DNA of 64,000 nucleotides from Hymenolepis diminuta. Taxonomy: Eukaryota; Platyhelminthes; Cestoda; Cyclophyllidea; Hymenolepididae. The position numbers were made by a program, and so were the translations under genes. Below are positions 37,963 through 52,038 of the stretch, piece after piece (position 1 is the first letter of the stretch; each line of letters starts with the position of its first letter). The DNA lies in contig CAADRB010000002.1 in assembly GCA_900708905.1 (NCBI GenBank), positions 433,698 to 497,697 of the forward strand, given 5' to 3'. The notes under the pieces are model-generated. The model was not told the origin of the DNA, did no database searches, and saw only the letters and a program-made list of their open reading frames with translations.

Positions 37963-40900
37963 TCAATATGATAGGGGATTTGGCATAGCTATTCGTTCCT
38001 TATCATCTAAAAGTCAATTAATTAAACAGAGTAACAAAATAGTCTTCCCAACGTACCTATGAATCTTCGAGTCTTTTCACTTTTATTCAACAATCTCTCC
38101 TTCAATCGGTTGAAGAATCCTGGTCGGATTTCCAGATTGTGAATGCTGGAGAAGGGGGACCAATCGTATTATCAGGCTCAAATAAATGGCCTTAAAAGGG
38201 ATCAATAGAGACTCACTCATTGGCATTTTCGTCAAACTGAACATCGTCCAAATCTCGTGAGACGCTCTCCAAGAAGTCATTCAAGTTGTCATCTTCAGCC
38301 CCGTCTAGAGTATGAATAGCGAAGGTGGCTCTCTTAAGTTCCTCTGGATAAGTAGCTTCGTCCATCAGAACCACACGGTAACTCACATCCAGATTGTAGT
38401 CTAGGATTTCTGAGGTCTCGAAATCTTCGTAGTCCTCACCGAAAGGATTCATCACGCACAGCGCGACCTGTTGAATAAAGACAAAAAGAACCTAGATCAG
38501 ATTGGTGAGTAAGAATTCATTATACTCAACTAAATTTTTATGATATAACGTGTTGATTTCAGAAACATCATTTACTGTCCATATTTTATTCAACAGTAAA
38601 GTTAAAATCAACGACACGTTGCATTCTCCGAGACATTTAAGTGTATTAACTTTCACTACAGACTGTAAAGAAATGAAATATCTCATGAAGTGAAAGTGAG
38701 GCTTTCATTAATGAGTTTTCTTAGTAAAAGGTGATTTTCATGTTATTTGTCATCTAACTGCTGTTCTTTGGTTATATTAAGAAGCCGATTTACCGAGATG
38801 ACTTGTCCAACCTCTCATTTTCAATTTGTGGGTCAATCAACTTTAACTGACACTCAAGAATCTAGAAGTCGGATCTTAACGATTAAACTTTAAAACGTCA
38901 CATCAAAAAGCGACAGACTAAACCTACTTGGAAAAAGCAAGACAATTTAAAGAACCTCGATTTCCTATTGGGTAAGGTCATTTCGATGTACTAACTTTTT
39001 CGCTCTACTTTTGTATCCCTATTTCTTCATTTTAGGTATAGAAACTTAACTTAACTGAGGACTCAACTTTCTACTCAGAACCATAACCCCTTCAGAAATT
39101 TCGAGAACCAAAATAAATAAAAAATAAATTACAATAATACAAATTAAAATACTTTTGAAGATAAACTAATTTAATGGCATCTAAAATCACAATAATAAAA
39201 ATTGATAAAAGTTTTTTAATGAGAATTTTAAAGCAATTAATCTTTATCTACTCTTGTACTGAAGCAAATGGAGTACGGTAAAGGCTTGATAAGGCACAAT
39301 TACTTACAACAATTAGGTGTTTAAAATCACTTTTGATGAAGACAGTCACAATGCCGAAGCGATAAGACATAGACATAGCAACGTCAACAGGTCTAAGTTA
39401 AATCATCTGCTAAAATCTTAATTAAACTTTAATTGATTCCAACTTAAATAAACAGAATAGATCTTCCAGACTGAGAAGTAGGATTCATGAAATTCCAATT
39501 TTAAGCTTATTGAGGCAGTCTGTCACTCATCACACTATGGGCAGTTAATTTTCTGCCTTTTTCGTACATTTGTTTGTCATAAGGTTTTCCTAGGGTTTTA
39601 TTAAATGAATTACCAATTTAAAATTGTCCCTTTGTTCGGTCTTTAAAATAATGTTGATAAGGACAAAGACAGAGTTTTTTCTATGGTTTTATTTATGTAA
39701 AATAGTATGTATTTTCTTCATGCCAGTTAGCTAAACTGTGTCAGCCAACTGGACAAAAATCCTACCTAAAGTACTCTCCAGTGTACACTATGCATCAATT
39801 AATCTGGGCATTTGAGGAATCCGGTAAAACTATCTTTTAATTGTTAGGTGGGTACTTGAAGCCTGGGGAGGTTAGATGTAGATTACATTAATTTAGCTCA
39901 AAAGGTGGCCTTTTGATTTAGTCTGATTCTAAATCTAAAGGTCGCCTTATTTATTTAAGATGTGATAATATCAGGCTAAAAATCCATTGTGTAGTCTATC
40001 TCATTAAAAAGTTGGCATAAACTAGGGCCCAAATCAAGCATCCTAACTAGACCGTTCAAAAGGAAAGACAATGTATTTTAAATCAGATTTCTCTCTACTG
40101 GGTCATCAAGCCCACGTATGACGTTAAGCCATGAGATGATAATTTATTCGCCTTGTGGTTTAGTCGGACAATGATTGAAAACTAGCCATTTAAAGTGAGC
40201 TGGAAAGGAATCTTCGTTTTCGTTACATATTAGATAACCATGAAACCTAGCGATCTCATGCTTAGAGGACGCGTGCGTCAACCGTCCCACTACTAGATTT
40301 TAAAGTTTTGTAACAATATACAAAGGTATATCCAGAGTCTATTCGTATTCTATTTTTAAGGGATGGTTACAATATTTACATTCAAATGTACACTTTTGTA
40401 TGGATTAAAGCGGAACCTTTTAACTTCTCATTTTACCTGAAAAACAAATACATGATATATCTATATAAAATCATACAAATTGATTAATACTGATGAACGC
40501 AGTAACAGAGTTTCTATAATAATGCTTACTAATTGCATGAGAAAAGTGGCTTAAAATTATCGAGTTCGTGTTTTTAATGTCACTTTACAACTGGAAAGAG
40601 ATTAGACGCGCTTGTAAACTTAAAAGACTTGCTATTCTCAACAAAGAAATTTGTAAAGCGCCGAAAGCATATGAATCAAAGCCCCAGGTTTTATGTTTTT
40701 CTCGGGATGAACATTTTACATTCCAAGGTGGTCTTCAAGTATCCTTTCATTCATATTAGTGTGTGAGACCAATTAGTCTGGACAAAACTGTCATCGGTCA
40801 GGTGAAGGATTTACCTTCAAACGTCAGCTGTATTGCTTTATTATGCCAATTATAAATCATCCTATATGTAAATCACTTCAAGATTCCCTCAGACAACTCT

Positions 40901-43900
40901 ATTGGGTTCGAGACAATTGTATCTGTATAGTGACTAGCGGAAGAGGCTGACTCAACTTGGTGATGATAAAATCATTGAACGTTTAGTCCGAGGCTTACCT
41001 TCAACCAACCAATAAGGAAGACGAAATAGAATATCGAAAATAGAGGTAGTGACATGTTTGGTGTAATATCAGTTTCGTTCACTATTCGTTCCGTGTACTG
41101 AGTTGCGATGATTTGACAAAGGAAATAACTGTAGACAGCGATTACTGCAACCTAAAGAAATAGCATTTTGTCTTATTTTATCTTATAAACGAATAAAACC
41201 TTATGCATGCGAACTATCCTTACTTGAGTATACACCAGCGGCATTGCTAAGCTGCTAAAAGTCTTTAACTGTTGCAGAGATTGTCGGAAATTTCCGAGTT
41301 CCTTTGAAAAGGTAAACAAATGCGTGCCATATCATTTTAAGCAATCGCTAAGAACGTGTCTAGTAATTTGACTTACATTACAGACTGCGATCATGATCTT
41401 TGGATCCGGGATGTTGCCATGGAGAGCAGTCTTTTGCACAACTCTGACAGCCCATTGAATTGGAACCCAATACTCAGGAAAATATCGTTTTCGAGATATG
41501 CAGAAGTATCTTCGAGCTATATTTTCAAAAGCCCGGATTTCTGCTTCCGTTATAATTTTTCCAAAAGTTTGCTGCACCTCTGTAAATGAAAATCATATTG
41601 AAACCCATGGCATTTAAATCTTAATAACACGCTACTAGCTATCTTAGCAGTAGCGACTTACTCTTGTCATTATTGAAACTTTTCAAAGTCTCGCGAATCT
41701 CATAGTCGCCAGGTGCTTCGAAGAGGTCATTGTCTGCACTATTGAAAACTTCAGACTCTGGCGATAAAGGTCTCTGTTGTTCTACTTTGTCGTCTGATGA
41801 GTTTGGATGGGACAAATGAGACGAAGAGCCGTGTATACTTGAGGAAGCTTTGGGAGTGGTCGGTTTCGGATCAGGAATTTTCTTCGAAAATTGAAAATGA
41901 ATAGATTAATGATTATTTAGTTAACAGAAAGCAGGTACTTTTCTCATGTATTTCGTTTCTTTCAAGTAGGGAAGTTCCTGCACAAGTCTTTATTTATTTC
42001 CCACATATTTTACGGAATAATTTTCAAAGTTACGCTTGAAATATCTGAATTGGCTTCGGCTTCATTTCTAATATTTCAAGAGCCATTAACTGGATCTCTT
42101 TCAACATTTCTGCTTCTAATTTTGTGTTAAAAACAAATCAGATTTAATTTTGAATGTGTCCTTCTGAGAAATTGAATACGCTCTAACCTTACTTTTGTGC
42201 ATTTTCTGCTGTGCCGTTATCCGGTTACAAAATACCTCCCTTCATTCGGTTAATGAGAACTTTAAGATCCTGATTAAGCTAAATCTAACTTAATCTTCTT
42301 AAGTTGTTAAAGGTACGATGTTTGACATAGCATTTCTGAGAGCTTACATTCTACTAAGAGGGCCGAAGAGAATGCATAAAATTTAACCAGTCTGTTGATA
42401 GCCCGTCTAATAATAGTACTAACATAAACTTCAGTGCTCTTCATAACTTTAGTTAAGATCATGCACTAAAGGGAGGCACAAATGGGTACTTTTATGGTTC
42501 TATGGTCTGCAAAAAAGTATCCAAATATCTCTATTAATACCAACAGGAATCGAATTAAATAGTTGTTAATCGATTAAACGGAGTTAATACTGATGAATAC
42601 GTCTTTTAATAATACATATTAAGTTCGTTGAAGAAAAGTGACTTTTGACATCCATACTGAGTGGAGAAGTTACATGGTAGAGCCTCTCTGAATGGAAACT
42701 CGCATTCAGCTGCATCATTCTTAACCAAAAGCGAGATTCCTCGTTCCAGGACATGTGATATTAACCTTCTTTTTCAAGTTGTGTTATCTTCATGATTATA
42801 TTATTATTAATTTGCAATATTTGAAGATCGCAACGGTTAATTGCTTAATTAAACCGTAATAATATTCGATCTTAATATTAAAAAATTTACAAGGAACATG
42901 TCTTGGTGATTGTGCTGAAGTCTTTGACGTCTTCGATCTTCCTCGTTAACGGACTGTTGCCGAAATCTGTTTGAAATTCGGTCACTGATCGTTCGCATCA
43001 TAAGAATCCATGAAAGATTGAGGTAACGCATCACAGTCAATCGAGCTCTTAAAGCAATCCTCGGATCTGCACAATTCACTGATGACTACAGGAATTGAGA
43101 AGAACAATTATTCTACTGATTTTGCATAAGTAGACACTAATCTATGAACTCACCGCAATATGATGGCTTATGTTATTCAACCATGGAATGTACATATAGG
43201 TGTCAAACCATCGTCTAATCACACCAGAAACAAAGAAACCGAGGAGAAAGGAAACAGGAACTTGACCGCGGACTTGTTCGCAGTAATCCACAATTTCATT
43301 AAAGAATCTGTTTAAGGAAACACGTTGTATATATTAATATGACCATATTTAAGAATACTATAGGAAGGACTATAGGAAGTAAGACGGTTGTTAAATCTTA
43401 CGTTCGTTGAGGAGTGTTTAGAACTACCCAGTAAATTAGTTGGATGAGGTAATGAATAAACAGGTATCCGAGTAGATCTACCCAAACCAGTTTGTAGAGA
43501 CTTCCTTTCCATCTAAATTCAACAAAAGTACGATTTAACAAATGAAGTATGTTAATTCCATGCATGCTCAACACATATTAACCAAAGTGTGATTCAGCAA
43601 ATGGCTTCTTGAGGTGTTAAATAATTAATTAATCAAGGAACGATTAAAGTGTTATATCTAATTACAGTTGATTTCTGGGTGAATGTACTACATCTTATTA
43701 GAGACAGAGAAAGCCACTGATAAATTATAAGAATGAAAACTCCCAAACACCGAATAGTTTTATTAAAGAATACAAGGATTATAAGGAGACTTTTATAAAA
43801 AATTAATGAATTGCGATTACCCTGATTGAACACTAATGAGTACTGCTATGTTAACAAAATCATTGTAGGTTTCATCTACCTTATCTTGACCTTAAGAAAA

Positions 43901-45787
43901 TACAAAAAAATCGGTGTAGCATAATTAAACACGGAACTGAGCCAACCGGTCAAAAAGCTCTGGACATAATCATGTCAATAAATCTGAGAGCCAGTTCATA
44001 AAATCTAAAGATTAAAATATCACCTAGTGAACTATACTCCATATGAAGAATGGGTATCTAAATACTTCTACAATTGAAATAATGTAGGGTTCTTGGTATT
44101 TTGACTTAGTTACCCGCTTCCATTTGACTCCTTCAAGCGTTTTGTAACATATTGGACTAATTCAGATGCACTCCATTTTTAAAATTTTTAAAGTGTGTTG
44201 CACTATCACGACAATAGTAACATCAATATTGATCGACTACCTAACCTTCATGGTATGTAAACTCTAACTAAATCACACTATGGTATCCTCAATATTTCTT
44301 GAAATTAAGGATTGGGATAATCATAATATGGATTTTAAATGTGTTCTCGTGAGAAGCAAGCTTTGTTCACAAATACACAAAAGGTAAAAAAATAGAGCTT
44401 GCACCCATTGAAAAGTACATATGATCACAGTTGCGTTCGCACACTCCCAAATTGAGCTTATGCTGTCTTTATTTAAATTTGTACAAATCTTCAATTTTCT
44501 CAGCCACTTTGGACTATCTGTTCTAGTAATTGAATTTTTCTTGATTTCACTCATTTCTCACGCTTTTTCCTTATCAGAGTTATTCGATGGCATTGAAATA
44601 GCAAGCATGGATATGAAATCAGAGTTCGAGAGTTCGTGATTTATTTGCTTACGGTCAGTAATCGGAATGGCTTATCGTTATCATTATCGAACAGATAATG
44701 AAGGAAGACTCTAAAAATAAATTCTTCGTAAGGATGATACACAGTGGACTACTAAATGTTCAAGAACATGCCAAGTTGTGAGGTCCGCCATTGAGAAAAT
44801 AAACATACTTATATAGAATTGGATGCAGGATGAATAATTGCCTAACTGGCTGACCAAGATTACCGGCGATGGATTCTTTATTGGTGATCCTACATAACCA
44901 AGTCTGAGCGTAGAAAGTTATAAAGGGATACTTTAGTATACGAGAGATAAACCCACGAGTACACTTAATCGAACACACTGAAAATATTCGAATGGGTTTC
45001 ATAACAATTTCAAATTAAACAGATTCTTTGTGGACGTTGTAAAAAGCCTGATCCAACAAAATATGCCTAAAAAAATAATAGAGACCAGTATGTTCCTCAA
45101 GTAACAAATTCCACGTCCTCAATTTCTGTATTATTCAAATCATTCAGAATGGGAAGGTAACTTTGTTGTCAACTTTCTGGATGTCGTTCTTAGTTTTCAA
45201 TACACTTCTCAAAGAAACCAGAGATATTTCAAGGCGGCAACTGATAATTTGAAGGAAATGTCGAAGCTAAAAATTTACACTGAAAACTGAAATACAGAAA
45301 TCGAAATTATGCAAATAATACATCCTAATTCATTTTAGATCTTAAAATCGTAGAGTTGCTGAAAAGTAACCCTCTTTAAAAGTCTCCAGCCATTTCAAAA
45401 TCAAGAACGCGCCAAATTATTAACGTACTTTGAAGTTCGGGAACTAGTTGTTCGAATGAAAAGTGATGAGTGATTATGTTAAGCTATCAAATATATATAG
45501 TGAAATCCCGAGTGATTTACGAATTTGGAGAGGAATGCTAATATTCAGTTTATATATTAAGTAAAATATCATATAATATGTGTTCTTCTCGTATTCCAAT
45601 TCTATAAAAATGAACTACTACAAATAGCAAGAAGTTGCATCTTAAACAATCCTATGTAATTCCTCAACTTTATTAACTCTATTGGAATAAACTTTGTATT
45701 ATTTAAATGAAATACTCACCGAGCTAACAGACTGAGGAAGATAAAAATTTTATTGCCATTTAAAACATCCGAATAGGAAACTGACAT
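37963..45787 (-). CDS. Bestrophin A, calcium-gated anion channel, complete
   Basis: Bestrophins are pentameric membrane channels for chloride and bicarbonate opened by calcium. Eleven exons join in frame: 45720-45787, 43402-43512, 43307-43154, 43085-42891, 41881-41662, 41579-41377, 41301-41224, 41151-40999, 38467-38217, 38145-38057 and 38006-37963, giving 521 residues. RWKGSLYKL is at 23-31. The neck reads VPVSFLLGFF, so Val76, Phe80 and Phe84 fall at the human BEST1 neck numbers. MRYLNL, YWVPIQWA and PLVYTQVAVIAVYSY follow in family order. The calcium clasp NPFGEDYEDFET (401-412) keeps both key Asp residues (406, 409). The tail is short next to BEST1. An insertion of about 98 hydrophilic residues (153-250) splits the core. 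The last exon (44 bases) was placed by phase and acceptor only and is the weakest part. An alternative first exon lies at 48573-48643. Confidence 0.92.
40230..40305 (-). repeat. tRNA-like SINE candidate in bestrophin A intron 8
   Basis: On the minus strand the segment reads agtagtgggacggttgacgc, then cgcgtcctctaagcatgaga and tcgctaggtttcatgg. This resembles a tRNA-derived SINE head with box A, anticodon loop and box B, though both boxes are degraded. Not a working tRNA. Confidence 0.35.
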
Positions 45788-48572
45788 GGCATCAAGTAGA
45801 TAGACGAAAATTTGAAAAGAATTGACAGGGTGAATTAAATGTTACAAATAAACAAATAAACTATGAATGCTGTGTGTTTTAATAAAATTATATATGCGTG
45901 CTGACTAAGCTGCACACACCTGATTTTAATGCTCAGAATAATGTCCAGTGCTAACCAATGCACTGATTTTGGAGTTGCGGAGAGGTACATACTGACATAT
46001 GAAGTGAGTAAAACTTAAGTGCATAAGCTAAAATGTGGGAATGCAAAAGTCAGTGTTTTCATTAACAGTTATAATTATCTTAAAGTTGATACTGAAAAAA
46101 GAATTTGAAAGTTAAATAATTGCGAAGTATTCGACACAGTAAGTCAAACAAGCGTAAATCATTTTTGGAATGAGAAATATTATTAGTATTATTGCCACAG
46201 AATTATAAAAATTACGACTTTAATTTGGGGAAATAAGTAACAGCGAATAACAGTAAGTCCAACAGATCATGAAGGGAAGGCGGTCAAAAGCATTCTAAGA
46301 CCTACCTCAAGATGTCAAAGAGCCTTACTTTATTTGATTTTTGGACTCGAGTTGTACAATGTTTACTAGACGACAGTTAATGTTCCAAAATTCAAATTTC
46401 ACGATTCGCCATTTGGATTGCATCAAATGCTGGTCTACGATGTTCAATGTGTATATACCGGCATTATTCTGCCACTTTAACTAATTTTTTTCTTTCAGTG
46501 ATTGAGAAGGTAAATGATCTCATTTGGCGGGATAGATGAAAATCTTAAGTTGGAAGAAAGTTGCGATTGGTAGTGTTAACATAGTTCGGATAATATTTAA
46601 TATATCAGATTTTATAAAGTTGGATTATTATTTCTATAATGGCCAAGAAATTCATAGACTCACACAGCTTCATTATAAGATGCAATTTTAGTGAGAAGAT
46701 TAAACTTTTTAAGAGGTGAACCTTGATTATCAATAAGAGATGGTTTATAGGACAGGATTTTAAGCAGTTTAATAAAATTTTCCAAGTTATAGTCTTATGA
46801 TTAACCTCAGCAAAATTATCATATTACTCTGATAGTCCCACCTAAATACCATGGTCTAGTCCCCATACTATCTACTCATACTTATCCCTCATTTTATATA
46901 TGCTCTATTTCTCCCTTCTAAGTACTCTTATGTCTGTTTGGTTCTCATAAAGCCTAATCTCCCCAATTCCAAGGCAGATTAGTCTAATTTGATGTTTTCT
47001 CGTCTGTGTGAGTTATATAATGGAATGATCTGTGAAGGACGTGTTTTCTCGGCCTATATGCAAGCAAAGACTATCATTAAACTGTCCCAAGACAGCAGCA
47101 TTCCAGCGCCTGTCATAGTAATTTTGATAGAAACAAAGCTTGGGAATTATTATTGTCGGACCGAGGGATTCTCTAAACTATTGATTTACCAAGCCCCTAC
47201 AAATCTCATTACAAAATGGTCAGAAACATTTGGAGACTGCTGCTGGATGCCTTTATTAGGGAAGAAATGTAGGAAAGCGACTCTAAATGGAATCCACTAT
47301 TTTAAAAGGAACCAAGTACTTTTAGTCGCAAACACAATAAAATTAGACGTTTGTATTGATCAGCATCCATATTGGCATTTATATACTAGTACATATGTTC
47401 AAACAAGAACTTAGTATTAAAATCTACGAGGAAGTTGACTATTCACACATCTGAATATTTAATGAAAGTTTTATCCACGAGTTAAGTACTATTTCACAAA
47501 CTCATAAAAGGAATACTTAGATTCAATGAATGAAAAATCCAATTGCCTGTTGAACCTGATATTGGTTAACGCTTGGAGATGTTTTTACTAAAGGTAATTG
47601 AAAAATGCGTAAGGATGCAACCGTATTTTTCTTTAAATTTTTGATTCTCACAATTAATTGCTACTTAGAATTTATAAGTGGCGTTTTTTCCTAACTGTTA
47701 AGAGTCTTATTTCATTGAAATACCTCACGTTTGACCAACACTAATACCAAAACTTAAATTAACTTGATTAAAGAGGCCTTTGACGAAAGGACGCGCTCTT
47801 TCAAATGTGCGCTTTCAATAACCTACTCTTGGTCGTTAAACAACTGAAATCATTGTAATAGGAGACTATTAATGGTAAAATTTAATAATAAACTCGGTTA
47901 AGAGAATATCCCATTTCAAAAGACTGTGAAAAATAATATAAGTAATAAACTTTTAATGGAATTTTGAGCTTCAGTTTGGGTTTGAAGTTAAGCTGCTTCA
48001 AAATTTATACAATATCTCCATCAAGAACTCAACTTTAAGAATTAATCGCCTTTATTTCTGACTCTCGCATTCTATATAAATAGATGTTAATACTTCTCTA
48101 TTTATTCTTTACATTTTTAACAAAAAGGATGACGAATTAAGTATTTTGTGCTTAAAGACTAAGACCATTTTAAAATTTTAGAAAAATTTTTCCTAATATC
48201 TTGTAATTTATGAAAGTATAGATATGAAATTTAACTTTTTGTGTATTAATCGAGATTTAACAAGATCGATATTTAATTTTGTCATACCGATTATACTGGA
48301 TAAGCTCAATGAAAAGTATGTTATAATAACAATCAGAGGCGGCAAATAATGCAATATGAAATAAAATTTAACATCAGGTAATAAAATTAAATGAAACCGT
48401 AAATAAATTTATGTTTTATCACATAGTTAAATAAAATTTAAATATTGAGTCATTTAGTTTGCTTTCAATTGATATATCAATGAACTATAAAACGGATTTC
48501 CCGACTCGGTTAGGCTCCTGGTTAAGAGTAATATTTTCTCTCTCAAAACTGAGAAAAATAATTATTACTCAC
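45788..48572. other. Stretch between the two bestrophin first-exon candidates
   Basis: AT-rich, with no second copy of bestrophin exon 2 visible, which is why I treat 48573-48643 as an alternative first exon and not as a separate gene. An open frame of 141 codons at 46989-47414 (+) has no recognisable motif. Confidence 0.45.
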
Positions 48573-48643
48573 CTTGCTAGTAGCTTTAGGAAGATAAATG
48601 TTCCGCTTCCATCTGAAATATCTTCCAAATAGGAGATCGACAT
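48573..48643 (-). CDS. Alternative first coding exon for bestrophin A (or relic of a lost paralogue)
   Basis: The minus strand from 48643 encodes MSISYLEDISDGSGTFIFLK followed by LLA and then AG at a GTGAGT donor. This matches exon 1 of bestrophin A (MSVSYSDVLNGNKIFIFL...LLA) in length, sequence and phase 2 exit. Splicing to exon 2 at 43512 restores Arg-Trp-Lys-Gly and keeps a 522-residue frame. Two upstream ends would imply two promoters about 2.9 kb apart. No other exons of a third gene are seen nearby. Expression is not shown by the sequence. Confidence 0.7.
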
Positions 48644-50964
48644 GACATTTATTTAGGAGTATTTGGCGCCAAGGAAATAACTGCTAAAATGCGATGGCTT
48701 TACGGCTTAGAGAAGCGGAATAGGCACGCATAGACATATTAAAACACAGTTGATTCAATTTCTGCCAAGGTCACAGTGAGTGCTATCCAATCAAGCAAAA
48801 TCGGATCTTGACGATTATATTAAATTTTAGTGTGAGTAGATCTCGTGTGTACGTGTAAATAATAATGATGATGTGCTGACAACTAATTCCATCTTAAATT
48901 TCACATATACATGACAATGTAAAAATCTTTTTTCAGGTTTTAGTTATAAGATAGCATCTGAATGTGAGAAATGGCAAGTGTCCTGTAAGAGATGAAGCGG
49001 GGCTGGGGGAGGAGGAACTAGAATAAATAAAGAAGTCAAATCTCTTACTTTTAATTCAAATCTGGAATCATTAGGTAGTCAAATGCCTTTTATAGGGGGT
49101 TTAATCCTTTTCCAATATTTAAATGTTTCAAAGCTCAGTTTTCATAAATTGCCCTTTGGGTTTCTGAGTAATTTTATGTTCGTGACCTCCAGAGCATGTT
49201 GACCAGTTTGATTGACTAAATGGTTGGTAATGACATTTTGATTAATTTGTATCTTCCCATAGTGATAAACCTTCAGATGGGGCTGACAAAAGCGTTTTGA
49301 AATTTGCATATAAAAATATTATAATATTACAAATAATGTTTCTGAAATAAATCAAATTTCACTTATAATATTTGTATATTTGGACTTTAGGAAACCTTAG
49401 GAATTGAAAAGTTTTGCTTTCCATTAGCTTTTGCATCAACACCGATGTTACTGTTTAAAGCAGCGGTATATTGAAGTTTCTCCGACGGGGAAAAAATAAA
49501 TCATTATCCATATTTTTTACTAATATTAACCTGCATGGTTGGTCCGGCAGTACACTGAGTGTGCATTGAAGATAACTGAAGCCATGACTTCCGACTTTGT
49601 ATACGTGCGAATTGATTGTTAAGCCATTCTTAGGTTATGAGAAATGCCCTTAACTAATGTTAAGAAACGGTTTGCAGCGTTCTTAAGCCATATAGAAGAT
49701 ACACGTAATACGAACCATCCTACAATCCAAGATGCATTATAGAAATGCTTAGACCTCTGTTTGGTGAGTGACAATTGAGTATAATCTAAGTTTTTGCTCA
49801 AATAGAACGAAAATCAGCTCATAGGGCAACAAATTAATACAAGCCTGTGTTTCCTGGAGTTTAAAGGATGTTATCAGACTAGTAAAGCAAAGATGTTGGA
49901 AAAATTAAACCAATACTTCGTTCCTATCTAAATCATTGTCGGAATGGGGGTCCACTTATGATAGGGGGAAAAGCAAGCAAACAAAGGTTGTAGTGAGAAT
50001 GAATCAAATTGCATCTAAATCAATGAAAAAACTAAGAGGAAGTTTAGAGATTATAAAAACAGCGAATGGCTGCAGATTTAGGCTTCAAATCTCCTCAGCG
50101 TGATCTAGTACTTGGCCCATAAAATATAAAGATAAAAGAAAAATAGTACAGTATCAAATTTCACTGTCATCTCCTGATAAATAATAATTAAACCTCGAGA
50201 GAGAGAAAAAAGAAGAAAACCGGAATATTCAGAAATTCGGGTATTTTATTCTTTAGACAAATTTAGATAATGTCTTAATTTACCATTTATTCATCTATAG
50301 ATCGGATGGAATTTATCATTCTGTCTCAACTGCCTGAATTTGCTTCATTCATAACTTATGAAGTAAAGACAAATATAAACTTACTCAGATAAGTCCACGT
50401 ATTTTGAAATACCTTATCAACTAGATGCTTCTAACCAACCTTTACTTCTAACCTCTCAGTGCAACCAAATGTATTCATATAAGTCAGCTCTGAAATATGT
50501 AACGGTAGATCTTTGCTCCCTATCTTGAATGTTTCCTGTTTCCTTTAAGTGAAACTGTAGGTACACTAATAATCGCCAACTTAAATAAATTTATCTTTGC
50601 TTAAAAACATTCGATTTTAAAAGCATGAAAATCTCTTATTTGTAGGCACATTCCCTTGGCGGCAAGTAAAACAGAGCAGAGCCTGACTTGTTGGAGCAGG
50701 TGTTGCATATAGAGGTGTAGGAAATGTAAAGAACAAAAATGAATGTGTGTACTTTTATAAGCAGTACGGCGTTATTGGCTTTGATAAGGATTTAAATTAA
50801 AAAAAATCAAGAGCGTGTTGAATGTAATGTCAGCGTTAATGTACTTGAAACAATGATCAGTTTTATTCACAGGATTTCTCATTTGATATTGTAGCGGATA
50901 CTACACCAATAATTCTTTTGCTAAACCTAAGTAATCCTCCTAGCAGTCCAAATAGCCTCTAGTA

Positions 50965-51127
50965 NNNNNNNNNNNNNNNNNNNNNNNNNNNNNNNNNNNN
51001 NNNNNNNNNNNNNNNNNNNNNNNNNNNNNNNNNNNNNNNNNNNNNNNNNNNNNNNNNNNNNNNNNNNNNNNNNNNNNNNNNNNNNNNNNNNNNNNNNNNN
51101 NNNNNNNNNNNNNNNNNNNNNNNNNNN
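50965..51127. other. Assembly gap (163 N)
   Basis: An unbroken run of N. Short frames that cross it are meaningless. Unlike the first gap its length is not round, so it may be an estimated size. Confidence 0.99.
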
Positions 51128-52038
51128 ATTGCTGATTGGTTGGGGAGGTCTCTGCACACACGCCGCGCTTGATCTCAACGCGACCGGTTACATGGCCGCA
51201 CTTCCCGTGGTGAGCTCTAGTGCACGTGATTCAATCAGCCTTGTTAGCGTTGTGAACCCCACAATATTACTTACGTATTCTTCCCCTTGGGAGCACTTTA
51301 AGAGTTTGATAAAATAGTTAACAAGACAGTAAAATTATTTTAAAATCTTTAATTTATTTGTATGTTTGATCAAGAAAAACTGTCAGCCAATATTCGCACT
51401 AAAATATTATGTGCATCCCATAATCCAAAAGAAGTAAAATAAGAGGAATTCATCCTCGAAAGTAAATAATTAAACTTCAAGTGAAGTAGTAATTTGCATC
51501 TCTTTGTCCCTTGCATCTTCAGAATGTTCGAGAAGTTCATTTTTGGAGGATTAAAATTTAAGGTATAAAAGAAAAAATTGAACCAATTTTTATGAACGAG
51601 AGTTTTCTGTTATAACGTAACAATTTAAAAGTGGCGGTAGTAATCTTGCGGAGAAATTAATCTAGAAAACTCGTTAATATAGCAACTTGACACAAAAGCC
51701 AATGATGCACCGTAGAACACAGGACACGTTATGGTAAAAACGCGTGTATTAACGAAACTCCGTCCCAATCGGTGTATTTTTGAATTCACATATCTCCCAG
51801 TTTGATAAAAGGATAAAATGTAGGCGTCAGATTACAGGAAATAAAAGTGTTTTTGCGACACATCTTCATTACCGTATAATTGAAACATTAATTTTTGATA
51901 TTAAATGAAATTTTGACACATCAGAGCTCAATAAGCAATGTTTACTCCGAATGAAGAGATATATTATATCGAGTCAAAATTTATTTTTTATATTTCACAA
52001 CAAAACAAAATGATTTTCAATTTTTCACTTGTTGCATC

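Noticed and set aside
46989..47414. Open frame of 141 codons (+), the longest unexplained single frame
   Set aside because: No domain recognised, no flanking exon with matching phase, and my rough stop-frequency estimate allows about one such frame by chance in the window.
50927..51178. Frames running across the run of N
   Set aside because: They exist only because N has no stop codons.
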